From: Candidatus Aminicenantota bacterium
GTDB taxonomy: Bacteria > Acidobacteriota > Aminicenantia > UBA2199
NCBI GenBank assembly: GCA_026393835.1
Contig: JAPKZK010000087.1
Span: forward strand, 1 to 64,000
Direction of reading: 5' to 3'
Length of the DNA: 64,000 nucleotides
Program-made: the position numbers and the translations under genes
Notes under the pieces: generated by a model
What the model saw: the letters and a program-made list of their open reading frames with translations, nothing else
The model's database searches: none
Told to the model about the DNA's origin: nothing
In this document: piece by piece, positions 1 to 7,508 of the stretch
Numbering within the stretch: the first letter of the stretch is position 1
How the letters are laid out: each line of letters opens with the position of its first letter

Positions 1-864
1 CATCTCATGCGCCAGGATAAGGCCCTGGATCGGTTAGTCGAGAATTTACACGGTTACCTGGGGATAGAACCGGGAAAACCAATTGAAAAAAAAGAAACCG
101 CGCCTGATTTCATCAGTGATTTGAAATCAAAAGGCTGGGACATTAAAAAGAATGAGAATGATTGCTGGGAAGCCTTTTATAAAGCCTACGACATCACCAT
201 GATCCATATCCCCTCGGGAAAATTCATGATGGGAGCAGATGATGGAGGTAATGATGAAAAACCACCTCATGAAGTGGACCTGGATGGTTACTGGATAGGC
301 AAATATGAGGTAACCTTTGCCCAATATGATCTATATTGCGAGGTGACTGGAAAAGAAAAGCCGGGTGATGAAGGATGGGGCAGGGAAAAACGGCCGGTTA
401 TTCATGTCTCCTGGGCTGACGCCGCAGCTTATTGCCGATGGATATCCCAGGAAACCGGGCTAACATTTCAATTGCCCACGGAAGCCCAGTGGGAAAAAGC
501 CGCGCGCGGCAGCCGCGGCTTTCAATACCCCTGGGGCAATGATTTCGATAAAAATAAGTGTAATTCGATTGAAAGTGGCTTGGAGAAAACCATGCCGGTG
601 GGTTCATATCCTTCGGGAAAGAGCCCGTATGGGTGTATGGATATGGCCGGCAACGTGTGGGAGTGGTGTTCCGATTGGTATGACGAAAACTATTATAAGG
701 AAAGCCCTGGTAAGAATCCCCAGGGGCCTGCCGCGGCGACGCCCTCCCCGCCGGCCGCGGCGTCGATGTCGGTTTTCGCCTTTCGAGGTCATTATAACTT
801 TCCGCGTTACTTCTTTACCCCTTTACCCCTTACCCCTTTCGCGCTTTCGCGCGCTGGAAAATAA
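1..864 (+). pseudogene. FGE-sulfatase (SUMF1) domain protein, 3' end damaged, 5' end outside window
   Basis: The reading frame is open from base 1, so the ATG at 7 may be internal and the gene may begin upstream. The protein carries the formylglycine-generating-enzyme-like fold: IPSGKFMMG, a YEVTFAQYDLYC segment, LPTEAQWEKAARG, YPWGN and MAGNVWEWCSDWY. Family members then continue into an RGGSW block and end near GFRL. Here the frame runs into a GC-rich stretch (730-770) and a nonsensical tail. The expected GVDVGFRL end is present, but in another frame (about 759-797, stop at 795-797). The RGGSW-to-GFRL block therefore seems deleted and the remaining end frameshifted, probably across the near-repeat gccgcggcg. 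Such domains occur in true formylglycine-generating enzymes and in many ligand-binding or signalling proteins, so the substrate is unknown. Confidence 0.75.
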
Positions 865-1010
865 AATGATGAATGATGAATAAGGGGGGAAATTGCGAAA
901 CATGAAGCTCGAAATTTGAAATTCGAAATTCGAAACAAATCCAAATGACCAAAATTCAAATGACCGAAACAAAAACCGCCGCCAAGCGGCGGACAATATT
1001 TTTGTAACAG
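862..1010. repeat. Intergenic simple repeats
   Basis: This spacer holds two copies of an atgatga-type heptamer, an alternating gaaatt/cgaaatt run, a duplicated aaatgacc-type unit and a short GC hairpin (ccgccgccaagcggcgg). Similar low-complexity words recur in other spacers of the window. No gene was seen. Confidence 0.6.
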
Positions 1011-1034
1011 GTTAAGCCATATCCTGGTGGGGCT

Positions 1035-1283
1035 TTATTTATAATGATTGGTAAAAGCGATTATCTCTATTTCCTGTTCATCCGTATAGATAAATAACGC
1101 CCGATATTTTCTATCCAGCCGGAAAGAATAAATAAGCCTGTGCTTTGGTTCCAATAGCTCAACATGCAATGAAGGATAGAAAGGATTTTGTTGAAATAAC
1201 ATTTTGGATTTGTTATATTTCTCCGTCAGGTTGTGCTTCTTTAAATAGAGAGTGAGGTCATCTCTTAGGGGTTTTATTCTCAT
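1035..1283 (-). CDS. ParE/RelE-family toxin of a type II toxin-antitoxin pair
   Basis: An 82-residue basic protein of RelE/ParE size. Its C-terminal half shows the hallmark order of the fold: YSFRLDRKYRALFIY, then EIEIIAFTNHYK, where the terminal histidine region often matters for function. RelE members cut mRNA on the ribosome and ParE members poison gyrase; the sequence does not decide between them. The gene overlaps the upstream antitoxin by 26 bases, which implies translational coupling in the usual antitoxin-first order. Confidence 0.8.
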   Translation of the reverse strand: MRIKPLRDDLTLYLKKHNLTEKYNKSKMLFQQNPFYPSLHVELLEPKHRLIYSFRLDRKYRALFIYTDEQEIEIIAFTNHYK

Positions 1284-1512
1284 AATATATAGAACTCTTT
1301 CTTAAACCGCTTTCAAGGTCTTTTAAAAAATCATCCGAATACCCTTCGCCTTTGAAATCCCTGATGACGTTCTCTATTTTATCTTTTTTAAATTTTTTGA
1401 AGTAGATGGTTCGCTCGATCAGGGCGTTTTTTACTCTTTCAATATCATTGCAATCCATTTTTTTAATGGATTTAATTATATCATCAGTGCAAACATCGAC
1501 GATCAACTGCAT
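1258..1512 (-). CDS. Antitoxin partner of the downstream ParE/RelE-type toxin
   Basis: An 84-residue, lysine-rich, probably helical protein that directly precedes and overlaps the toxin gene. The ATG at 1512 has a good ribosome-binding site (AGGAG about six bases upstream on the minus strand), which supports this start. I do not recognise a named antitoxin family; the call comes from size, order and overlap. As in most type II pairs it is expected to bind the toxin and repress its own promoter, but no operator could be assigned in the 1513-1770 spacer. Confidence 0.65.
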   Translation of the reverse strand: MQLIVDVCTDDIIKSIKKMDCNDIERVKNALIERTIYFKKFKKDKIENVIRDFKGEGYSDDFLKDLESGLRKSSIYYENKTPKR

Positions 1513-1770
1513 GGTTAATACTCCTCTTCTTTTGCTTTACAGGATATATTATACACAACATAGAGGGATATTTCAACTGTTTTATCAGTTTTAGGTGTTT
1601 TTACGTGTCAGATCCGAATGGCCCATAGGGGAACCGGGGATTATTCTCGACTGTCCCCTTTTCCCACTTAATCTGAGAACGAACCGGATTTTATTAATTT
1701 ATCATTCCTTACGGCTACTTGAAATTAAAATGGTTATGGGTTAAAATAAGGGCCTGGAACAGGAGGAATT

Positions 1771-2355
1771 ATGGGTTTGCCTTTAAGAAAGCCTGATGAA
1801 TTATTTACATATGCCTATTACCTGACCTGGCCCGATGATGAGCGCTGGGAACTTATCGATGGTATTCCCTACAATATGACGCCGGCTCCTAACCGTTATC
1901 ACCAGTATATAACCGTGAAAATAATATACGCCCTGGAACATTTTCTCAAGGGGAAAAAATGCCAGGTTTATGCTGCCCCTTTCGATGTCCGGTTCCCGGA
2001 AGCCAATCAGGGCGATGATGAAATCCTCACAGTAGTGCAGCCGGATATTTCCGTGATCTGTGATCGCTCCAAATTGGATGAAAAAGGCTGCAAGGGCGCC
2101 CCGGATTTGATCATTGAAATACTCTCCCTTGCCACTTCCAAAAAAGATCGGATCATTAAATTCCGAACATATGAACGTTTCGGTGTCAAAGAGTACTGGA
2201 TGGTTTCCCCTGATGACAAAAGCGTGGAAGTGTTCATCCTGGGCGAAAACGGGAAATACGGCAGACCTGAATTTTATACTGAAGAGAAAATCCTTCCCTG
2301 TCACACGCTGCAAGGATTAAATATCAACCTGGCGGAAATATTCATCGAAGAATAG
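1771..2355 (+). CDS. Uma2-family (DUF820) restriction-endonuclease-fold protein
   Basis: A 194-residue protein with the Uma2 pattern: an N-terminal ERWELIDGIPYNMTPAP strand-turn, a conserved HQ near residue 50, then VQPDISVIC, APDLIIEILS, KFRTYERFGVKEYWMV and a short C-terminal strand. The family has the PD-(D/E)XK nuclease fold, with PD in the VQPD strand and E in the IIEIL strand as likely active-site residues. Uma2 genes are abundant in cyanobacteria and filamentous or environmental bacteria and often behave as mobile singletons; their role is unknown. The start is supported by an AGGAGG sequence just upstream. Confidence 0.85.
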   Translation: MGLPLRKPDELFTYAYYLTWPDDERWELIDGIPYNMTPAPNRYHQYITVKIIYALEHFLKGKKCQVYAAPFDVRFPEANQGDDEILTVVQPDISVICDRSKLDEKGCKGAPDLIIEILSLATSKKDRIIKFRTYERFGVKEYWMVSPDDKSVEVFILGENGKYGRPEFYTEEKILPCHTLQGLNINLAEIFIEE

Positions 2356-2391
2356 GAAGGGCTTTTAGCCGTAGGAGACATTTTCCCTGGA

Positions 2392-3981
2392 ATGAAAATC
2401 AATTGTCCTATCGCTCAGCAGGCCGAACAAGCGCCGGATAACATTGCGGTTATTGCTCCCGGGCAGACTTTCACATTCTCTCAATTTGACATGATGGTTT
2501 CGCGTGCCGTTTCCTTGTTGGAGCAAAAAGGAATTGGCAGGCGTACGCGGGTGGCATTGGTGGGGCGCAACTCGTGGGAATATATTATTATATTGGCTGC
2601 CCTGTGGCGTATCGGGGCCATTGCGGTTCCCTTGAATTTTCGTTTTCCTCCCACCCGTATTGACGAAATCTTAAAGAGACTGGGAATCAATTATATAATA
2701 GTTCATCATGACGGCTCGCCGTCGCCCGGAGACCATGAAAACTTTGCCACCAAGACACCAAGACACCAAGAATTTTTTTATAATAAACCCCTTGGTGTAC
2801 CTTGGTGCCTTGGCGCCTTGGTGGCTATTTTCATAGCAGAGGAATGCGTTCAGTATGTTCAGCAAGATGCGCTGTTGAGTGACCGTAAGCGGATCGATTT
2901 GAATAATCACGCCGCCATAATCTTAACTTCCGGTAGTACGGGGCGGGAAAAAGGAGTGCTGCTTACTTATGGCGCTCTATATTACAATGCGTTGGGTTCC
3001 AATGAGAACATAAAGCTCGCTCCCGGGGACCGGTGGATGTTGTCGCTGCCGTTGTTTCATGTGGGGGGATTGGGGGTACTTTTCCGTAGTTTTATGGCCG
3101 GGGCGGCGGTGGTGGTTCCCCCGGAAAATGAAAAGGAAGCGCTGGAAGATTCGCTTATTACTTGCCGGGTAACGCACGTTTCCCTGGTATCCACCCAATT
3201 GCTGCGCTTAATCAATCGCCTGGAAGAAGGAATTGTCACTCCGGGAGGCTTTTCACATTTGAAAGCCGTGCTCCTGGGCGGCAGTGGGTTTCCCGCGGCG
3301 TTAATTCAAAAAGCGCTTTCGTTGAATTTGCCTATTCACACCTCATATGGTCTAAGTGAGATGGCGTCGCAGGTAACGACGACGCCGCCGGGTGCACTGG
3401 GTACGTCGGGTGCGCAGGCGGAAAAATTGTTTACTTCCGGGAAACTGCTTGCGCACCGGGACCTATTCATCGATAAGAACAACGAGATTTGCGTCAAAGG
3501 TAAAACGCTTTTCAAAGGGTATGTGGAGGGGGCTGAAATTTCCAGGCCGTTGGACAATATGGGTTGGTTTCATACCCGGGACCTGGGACAGGTGGATGCG
3601 GAAGGATATTTGACAGTCCTGGGTAGGCGGGACAATATGTTTATTTCCGGCGGCGAGAATATCATGCCGGAGGAAATTGAAGCGGTTTTAAATGAATTGC
3701 CGGAAGTGGAACGGGTGGTGGTGGTTCCCGTGGCCGATGAGATGTATGGTTTTCGTCCGGCGGCTTTTTTAAAATTGCGTGAGTCTGCCGATACCGCCGC
3801 GGTTACCAAAGATTACCTTGTAAGATACCTGGAAGGAAAGTTGCCGCGCTTTAAGATACCTGGTTTTTTTTATCATTGGCCGGAGGGGTTAGCGGATGGC
3901 TCGTTGAAAGTCAAGCGTTCTATTTTCGAAAAACTTGCCACCAAGGCACAAAGCCACAAAGCAACACTAAGGGTTTTATGA
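2392..3981 (+). CDS. menE: MenE-like o-succinylbenzoate-CoA ligase / AMP-forming acyl-CoA synthetase
   Basis: An adenylate-forming ligase of 529 residues. Visible motifs are the phosphate-binding loop SGSTGREKGVLLT, LPLFHVGG, YGLSEMAS, GWFHTRDLG and RRDNMFISGGENIMPEEIE. In menaquinone synthesis MenE joins CoA to o-succinylbenzoate. No other men gene is in the window, so another aromatic or acyl substrate is possible. Two parts look foreign. Residues about 119-145 are encoded by an 80-bp palindromic intergenic-type repeat inserted in frame. The last dozen residues (ATKAQSHKATLRVL) are read from the start of another copy of the same repeat family. MenE proteins are usually about 450-490 residues, so the excess length matches these additions. 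Whether the enzyme is active is uncertain. Confidence 0.8.
   Translation: MKINCPIAQQAEQAPDNIAVIAPGQTFTFSQFDMMVSRAVSLLEQKGIGRRTRVALVGRNSWEYIIILAALWRIGAIAVPLNFRFPPTRIDEILKRLGINYIIVHHDGSPSPGDHENFATKTPRHQEFFYNKPLGVPWCLGALVAIFIAEECVQYVQQDALLSDRKRIDLNNHAAIILTSGSTGREKGVLLTYGALYYNALGSNENIKLAPGDRWMLSLPLFHVGGLGVLFRSFMAGAAVVVPPENEKEALEDSLITCRVTHVSLVSTQLLRLINRLEEGIVTPGGFSHLKAVLLGGSGFPAALIQKALSLNLPIHTSYGLSEMASQVTTTPPGALGTSGAQAEKLFTSGKLLAHRDLFIDKNNEICVKGKTLFKGYVEGAEISRPLDNMGWFHTRDLGQVDAEGYLTVLGRRDNMFISGGENIMPEEIEAVLNELPEVERVVVVPVADEMYGFRPAAFLKLRESADTAAVTKDYLVRYLEGKLPRFKIPGFFYHWPEGLADGSLKVKRSIFEKLATKAQSHKATLRVL
2746..2825. repeat. Palindromic repeat inserted in frame in the menE-like gene
   Basis: The segment opens with gccaccaagacaccaag and closes with the inverse cttggcgccttggtggc, making a long imperfect inverted repeat around an A/T-rich centre. 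Related words (gccaccaaggcacaaagccac, ggccacaaaggcacgc, agccacaaaggcgcgaag) occur at about 3938, 27707 and 41461, just at or after gene ends. The insertion length keeps the ligase frame open. Confidence 0.7.
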
Positions 3982-4235
3982 TAAAAAAATCTTTAGCGTC
4001 ACGGCGCCCTGGCAGCGAAAAAGGGCGCAGGGTATCACATTAGTTTCCCAAAAATATTGCATTATTAAAATTATGAGTGATCTTAGCCCGGTCGAGCCGG
4101 AACCAATAAGGCCGGGCTCGCCGGGAAATCACAAATTACAAACCACAAATTACAAACAAATTCAAAATAGCGAAACTTAAAGGTTCAAAGTTCAAAACAA
4201 AAAGAGGCTGCCTCGCTGCCAAGGGCAGCGGCTTC
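3982..4235. other. Repeat-rich spacer, first part; no gene seen
   Basis: After the ligase stop comes the rest of its tail repeat (cctggcagcgaaaaagggcgcagg), a ccggtcgagccgg / ccgggctcgccgg hairpin region near 4089-4124, and a tandem of acaaattacaaacc-like units at 4131-4165. None of the frames looks coding. Confidence 0.5.
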
Positions 4236-4398
4236 CAGCAATTCTAATTTTAAAAAATTACGGGCGTCCACGGGGGGACGCCCCTACAAAAATTAATCGA
4301 AATTTGGAATAATCATGAGTTTTCAATTCCGTAGGGGCAGGCCCCCGTGTCTGCCCCAATTGAAATTTCTTTTTTTTAGCCCAAAATTAGAATTGCTG
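4236..4398. repeat. Nested palindromic element, MITE-like, copy 1
   Basis: The outer 16-bp arms are perfect inverted repeats (cagcaattctaatttt at 4236-4251, its complement at 4383-4398). Inside are arms of 26-27 bp at 4262-4287 and 4331-4357 around a cacggggg core, separated by a 43-bp A/T-rich loop. The inner element recurs in reverse orientation at 26375-26470 with an almost identical loop. There is no ORF, so a non-autonomous element or a structured intergenic RNA is the best description. Confidence 0.75.
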
Positions 4399-4557
4399 AG
4401 CGGCTTCGAATTTATTTGATCTTTTGTCTTTTGTTTGTTTTTTGTTTATTGTCCCTTTGTTATTTGTTTGTGGTTTGTGATTTATAATTTGTAATTTTTT
4501 TTTTGCCAGAAAATGTCAGGATTTCACGGGTTAATAATTATTGCCGGGGGGGGGGTT

Positions 4558-4641
4558 ACATGAGCAAGTTCCACTCTTACATAAGGAGATTCCAGTGTTA
4601 CATCGGTAAGTTCCACTGCCGCATCAAGAATTTCCGCTGTT
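4558..4641. repeat. Four degenerate 21-bp tandem repeats
   Basis: Four consecutive 21-bp units start at 4558, 4579, 4600 and 4621. Each keeps an acat...ttccactgtt-like skeleton while the rest varies. The array ends 13 bases before the stop codon of the minus-strand AlbA_2 gene. The period equals those of the arrays at 26.56-27.0 kb and 58.9-59.1 kb. Confidence 0.7.
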
Positions 4642-4654
4642 TCACTTCCGGGGC

Positions 4655-5815
4655 TTAGAGGTACAGTGTGACCTTGAACTCTTCGCCCAGTTCTTTGAAT
4701 GCAATCTCTTTATTATTTTTTTCAGCCTCTTTGCAGACCATGGGGATGCTTCTTCCCAGTTTGTCGATGTACCGAAGGTTTTCCATGAACTTTACGATAA
4801 CGGGGTTGACGGAATAAGAGACCCCGGCTATTAATTTTTTGATGGTCACCGTATTGGGAAGTTTCCCCGGGCTGATGAACTCGATGCGGTCATGGAAAAG
4901 AAAGACCCGTATTTTGGAACCGGAAATGGCGTAATTCCTGTGAACGCAGGCATTGACCAATAATTCGCGAAATACCTTATCTTCATAAATAAAGCGGGTG
5001 TCCACCCTTTTGGTGCCGACAATGGAAGAAGGTTGCAGCAAATTGTTCTTAATAACGGAGAGGGTAGTATCCACCTGGAATGTGAGGGTGCTGTCGATAT
5101 TTTGTTTATCGATAAGATCGGCGGTGATTTCATCTCCGTTAAAGTGGGCAAAGGAGATACCGGCGTTGAGAAGATACCGTTGGGGGTTGATTCCGAATAT
5201 CAGTAAACCGGCAATCGTGACATTCCCGTTTTCGTTTAAGATATCGCTGTTTTTTAAAAGTTTCACTTTTTCGGTTTCGCTTTCGTGGGAGAAATCGATT
5301 TCATAGCGGTTGAAGTATCGATCGATGCCGGTGAGGTTCAGATCGGCAATAGAGGTACGCTCAACCCCGATGGAATCGTAATGGAAAGCGCCGCTTTGTT
5401 GAAACAAGCGCATTAATTCGGCCTGGGTCGTTACGCGATTGGTGGAACCGACGCGAATTAAAAATTGGTGATTAATGGTCTGGTAAGGTTTATCTTTGCC
5501 TTTGGGGACTTCGATTACGCCGATTTTTTTCTGATGGATTTCGACTTCGTAATATTGGATATGAATTGCCGGTATGACGTTGTTCCGGGCGATATTGGCG
5601 ATCCATTCCTCAACATTTCTTTTGCCGTTTAACCCGGGGATTGATCCGTTATCGTCCACTCCAAGAAAGATAACGCCGCCGTTGGTATTGGAAAAAGCGA
5701 CCATTTCTTTGGCTAACGAATCGATTTTTACATCCGCGGTTTTAAATTCCACCGCCGAATTTTCGCCGCCCTCTATCAACCGGATAATCTCTCCTTTACT
5801 ATACATTGTCACCAT
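4655..5815 (-). CDS. AlbA_2 (Schlafen-type) domain protein with C-terminal ATP-binding/HTH region
   Basis: A 386-residue protein with the COG2865 architecture. The N-terminal AlbA_2 domain (about residues 15-135) shows AVEFKTA, VAFSNTNGGVIFLGVDD and FLIRVGSTNR. The C-terminal part has the RELLVNACVHRNYAISGSKI and DRIEFISPGKLPNTV segments typical of this group, which resembles GHKL-type ATP-binding folds. These proteins are often annotated as putative transcriptional regulators or RecG-like helicases, and many lie in defence or mobile contexts. No partner gene is adjacent. The function is not established; DNA or RNA binding is inferred from the family. Confidence 0.8.
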   Translation of the reverse strand: MVTMYSKGEIIRLIEGGENSAVEFKTADVKIDSLAKEMVAFSNTNGGVIFLGVDDNGSIPGLNGKRNVEEWIANIARNNVIPAIHIQYYEVEIHQKKIGVIEVPKGKDKPYQTINHQFLIRVGSTNRVTTQAELMRLFQQSGAFHYDSIGVERTSIADLNLTGIDRYFNRYEIDFSHESETEKVKLLKNSDILNENGNVTIAGLLIFGINPQRYLLNAGISFAHFNGDEITADLIDKQNIDSTLTFQVDTTLSVIKNNLLQPSSIVGTKRVDTRFIYEDKVFRELLVNACVHRNYAISGSKIRVFLFHDRIEFISPGKLPNTVTIKKLIAGVSYSVNPVIVKFMENLRYIDKLGRSIPMVCKEAEKNNKEIAFKELGEEFKVTLYL

Positions 5816-5921
5816 CTTACACTATACCCGGCGTAAAAACGCCAGGGTACAGCGATATTTTATTATTCCACATCTTAACGGTTTTTCATTTATATTCCCT
5901 GGTTGTTCGTTCATGCTTTAA

Positions 5922-6545
5922 TCAAAAATGGAATTCCAGACCTACTGCAATGGCGGTTCCGAAATCCTGGGCGTCGCCTTCGTAACCGATAAACCAGTCA
6001 TCGTCCCAATAATAAGTATCGCCCCAACCCTGCCAGAAGTGCCTGATCTCGGCCCGCAGCCGTAGGCTTTTGCCCAGGTGGAATTTAAGCCCCGCATTGG
6101 CGGCAAATACTAATTCATCATGGGCCGGGGCATAATGAAGCATGGCGCCGCCAAAACCGCCATAGGCGCTTATGGGCAAGCGGAAAAAGCGATACTCGCA
6201 GTTTAGCGCCAGGGTATAAAACCAGGTTTTTTTGCTCCCGGCCAGGTAGGAATCAAACTTAGCCTGGGCCGCGTCGAATTCCATGTTGACCAGGATCCTG
6301 TCGCCGAAATTGACCAGGGTATAGCCCAGGCCAACCATGGGGGCAGCCGCATCCCCCTGGCGCCCATATATGTCCAGGGAAGGCACATCAACCATCCAGG
6401 AAGCCATGGTATAGATGTAAAAACTGCCGGGGGAAAAATAGCTGACATTGCCCGGTCTGTTTTTCGCCATCCCCTGGAAAGGAATCAACAGCGCTGCCAG
6501 TAATAGCACCGGCATCAAATTTCTTATTAATTTATTTTGTTTCAT
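5922..6545 (-). CDS. Outer-membrane beta-barrel protein
   Basis: From the ATG at 6545 the protein begins MKQNKLIRN, followed by a hydrophobic stretch ending LIPFQGMA, a clear Sec signal peptide. The mature part consists of alternating amphipathic strands rich in Tyr, Trp and Gly and ends in phenylalanine (GLEFHF), as expected for BAM-inserted barrels. Its size of about 185 mature residues fits an eight-stranded barrel. An upstream ATG at 6560 is in frame, but the GAGGAA preceding 6545 favours the shorter form. The gene is monocistronic and divergent from the methyltransferase gene. The ligand is unknown. Confidence 0.75.
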   Translation of the reverse strand: MKQNKLIRNLMPVLLLAALLIPFQGMAKNRPGNVSYFSPGSFYIYTMASWMVDVPSLDIYGRQGDAAAPMVGLGYTLVNFGDRILVNMEFDAAQAKFDSYLAGSKKTWFYTLALNCEYRFFRLPISAYGGFGGAMLHYAPAHDELVFAANAGLKFHLGKSLRLRAEIRHFWQGWGDTYYWDDDWFIGYEGDAQDFGTAIAVGLEFHF

Positions 6546-6624
6546 TTCAAGGTTCCTCATTTCTTAATTTTATTGGGACCGACAGGTTGAATGATACCAA
6601 AAAAGCATATTTATTTCAAGGGGT

Positions 6625-6653
6625 TTGAACTGGAAGAGAGAATAGGGTACAAT
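6625..6653 (+). promoter_or_regulatory. Sigma-70-type promoter of the RNA methyltransferase gene
   Basis: TTGAAC (6625-6630) and TACAAT (6648-6653) are separated by 17 bases. The ATG at 6652 lies inside the -10 box, so it cannot be the translation start. The next ATG at 6679 has TTGGAG upstream and is the better start. Confidence 0.5.
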
Positions 6654-6678
6654 GTATTTTTTAATTGGAGAAAATACT

Positions 6679-7419
6679 ATGGAGAAAATATTCGGTAATC
6701 ATTCGGTTCGTGCAGTTTTCCTTACCCGGGCCCAGGCAGTCCGGCGCGTGATTCTCCTGGAGGGGAAAAAAAGCTTCCTGAACGAAGAATACATAACACT
6801 TGTCCGCACCCGTTGCGCCAGGATCCAGCCCGAAATTTTGCCGTGGGATAAGTTCTTACGCGCGTCAGAATTAACCGCGGATGATAAACATCAAGGCGTC
6901 TGCATTTTCGCCGAACCGCGAACTATTTATACTGAGAACGAATTGAAAAGTCTTTGCGACGCCCGGCTTATTCTTGCCCTCGATCAAATCACCAACCCAC
7001 AGAATTTGGGCACCATACTTCGCAATGCGGCGTTTTTTGGAGCGGATGCCGTTATCTTGCTAAAGAACCGTTCGACGGATATTACGCCCACAGTAACGCG
7101 AGTGGCGGTGGGCGGCGCGGAATTCGTGAAAATTTTTAAGGTGATCAACCTGGCCAGGAGCCTGGATACACTGAAAAAAATCGGGTTCTGGGTCTACGGC
7201 CTGGATGAACGCGGCGAAAAAACGCTTGCCCAAACCGATTTTGCCGAAAAAACAGTCTTTGTCGTGGGCGCTGAAGGAGAGGGGCTTCGTCTGCGCACAG
7301 GCAAGTTTTGCGATGTACTTGTGCGCATCCCCGGCGGCCGGCCCGGTCTTGAAAGTTTAAACGCGGGAGTTGCCACGGCGGTGGCCCTGGCGGAATTTTT
7401 TCGCGCCGGCCCCGGATAA
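6679..7419 (+). CDS. SpoU/TrmH-family RNA 2'-O-methyltransferase (RlmB-like)
   Basis: A knotted SPOUT methyltransferase of about 246 residues. All three SpoU motifs are visible in the C-terminal half: LDQITNPQNLGTILRNAAFFGAD (motif 1, with the catalytic arginine of the family), VVGAEGEGLR (motif 2) and RPGLESLNAGVATAVALAEF (motif 3). The N-terminal 80 residues form the usual small substrate-binding domain. Members methylate ribose in 23S rRNA (RlmB, Gm2251) or tRNA (TrmH, Gm18); domain order favours an RlmB-type enzyme but the target site cannot be read from sequence. The start at 6679 rests on its ribosome-binding site and on the promoter overlapping the upstream ATG. Confidence 0.85.
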   Translation: MEKIFGNHSVRAVFLTRAQAVRRVILLEGKKSFLNEEYITLVRTRCARIQPEILPWDKFLRASELTADDKHQGVCIFAEPRTIYTENELKSLCDARLILALDQITNPQNLGTILRNAAFFGADAVILLKNRSTDITPTVTRVAVGGAEFVKIFKVINLARSLDTLKKIGFWVYGLDERGEKTLAQTDFAEKTVFVVGAEGEGLRLRTGKFCDVLVRIPGGRPGLESLNAGVATAVALAEFFRAGPG

Positions 7420-7422
7420 ACT

Positions 7423-7451
7423 TTGAAAATAATATAAAATTAATGTAAAAT
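7423..7451 (+). promoter_or_regulatory. Candidate promoter of the hybrid histidine kinase gene
   Basis: TTGAAA and TAAAAT are separated by 17 bases in a very A/T-rich spacer about 60 bases before the start at 7509. A duplicated gaagatgagt unit at 7480-7500 lies between promoter and gene. Confidence 0.4.
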
Positions 7452-7508
7452 AGGGTTTTATAAAATATAGAAAGAATAGTGAAGATGAGTGAAGATGAGT
7501 GAGATAAT

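Noticed and set aside
1801..2313. Minus-strand 170-codon ORF opposite the Uma2 gene
   Set aside because: Uma2 motifs are clear on the plus strand and the antisense frame has none.
6652..6678. Earlier start of the RNA methyltransferase
   Set aside because: The ATG lies inside the -10 box of the likely promoter; the ATG at 6679 has a ribosome-binding site.
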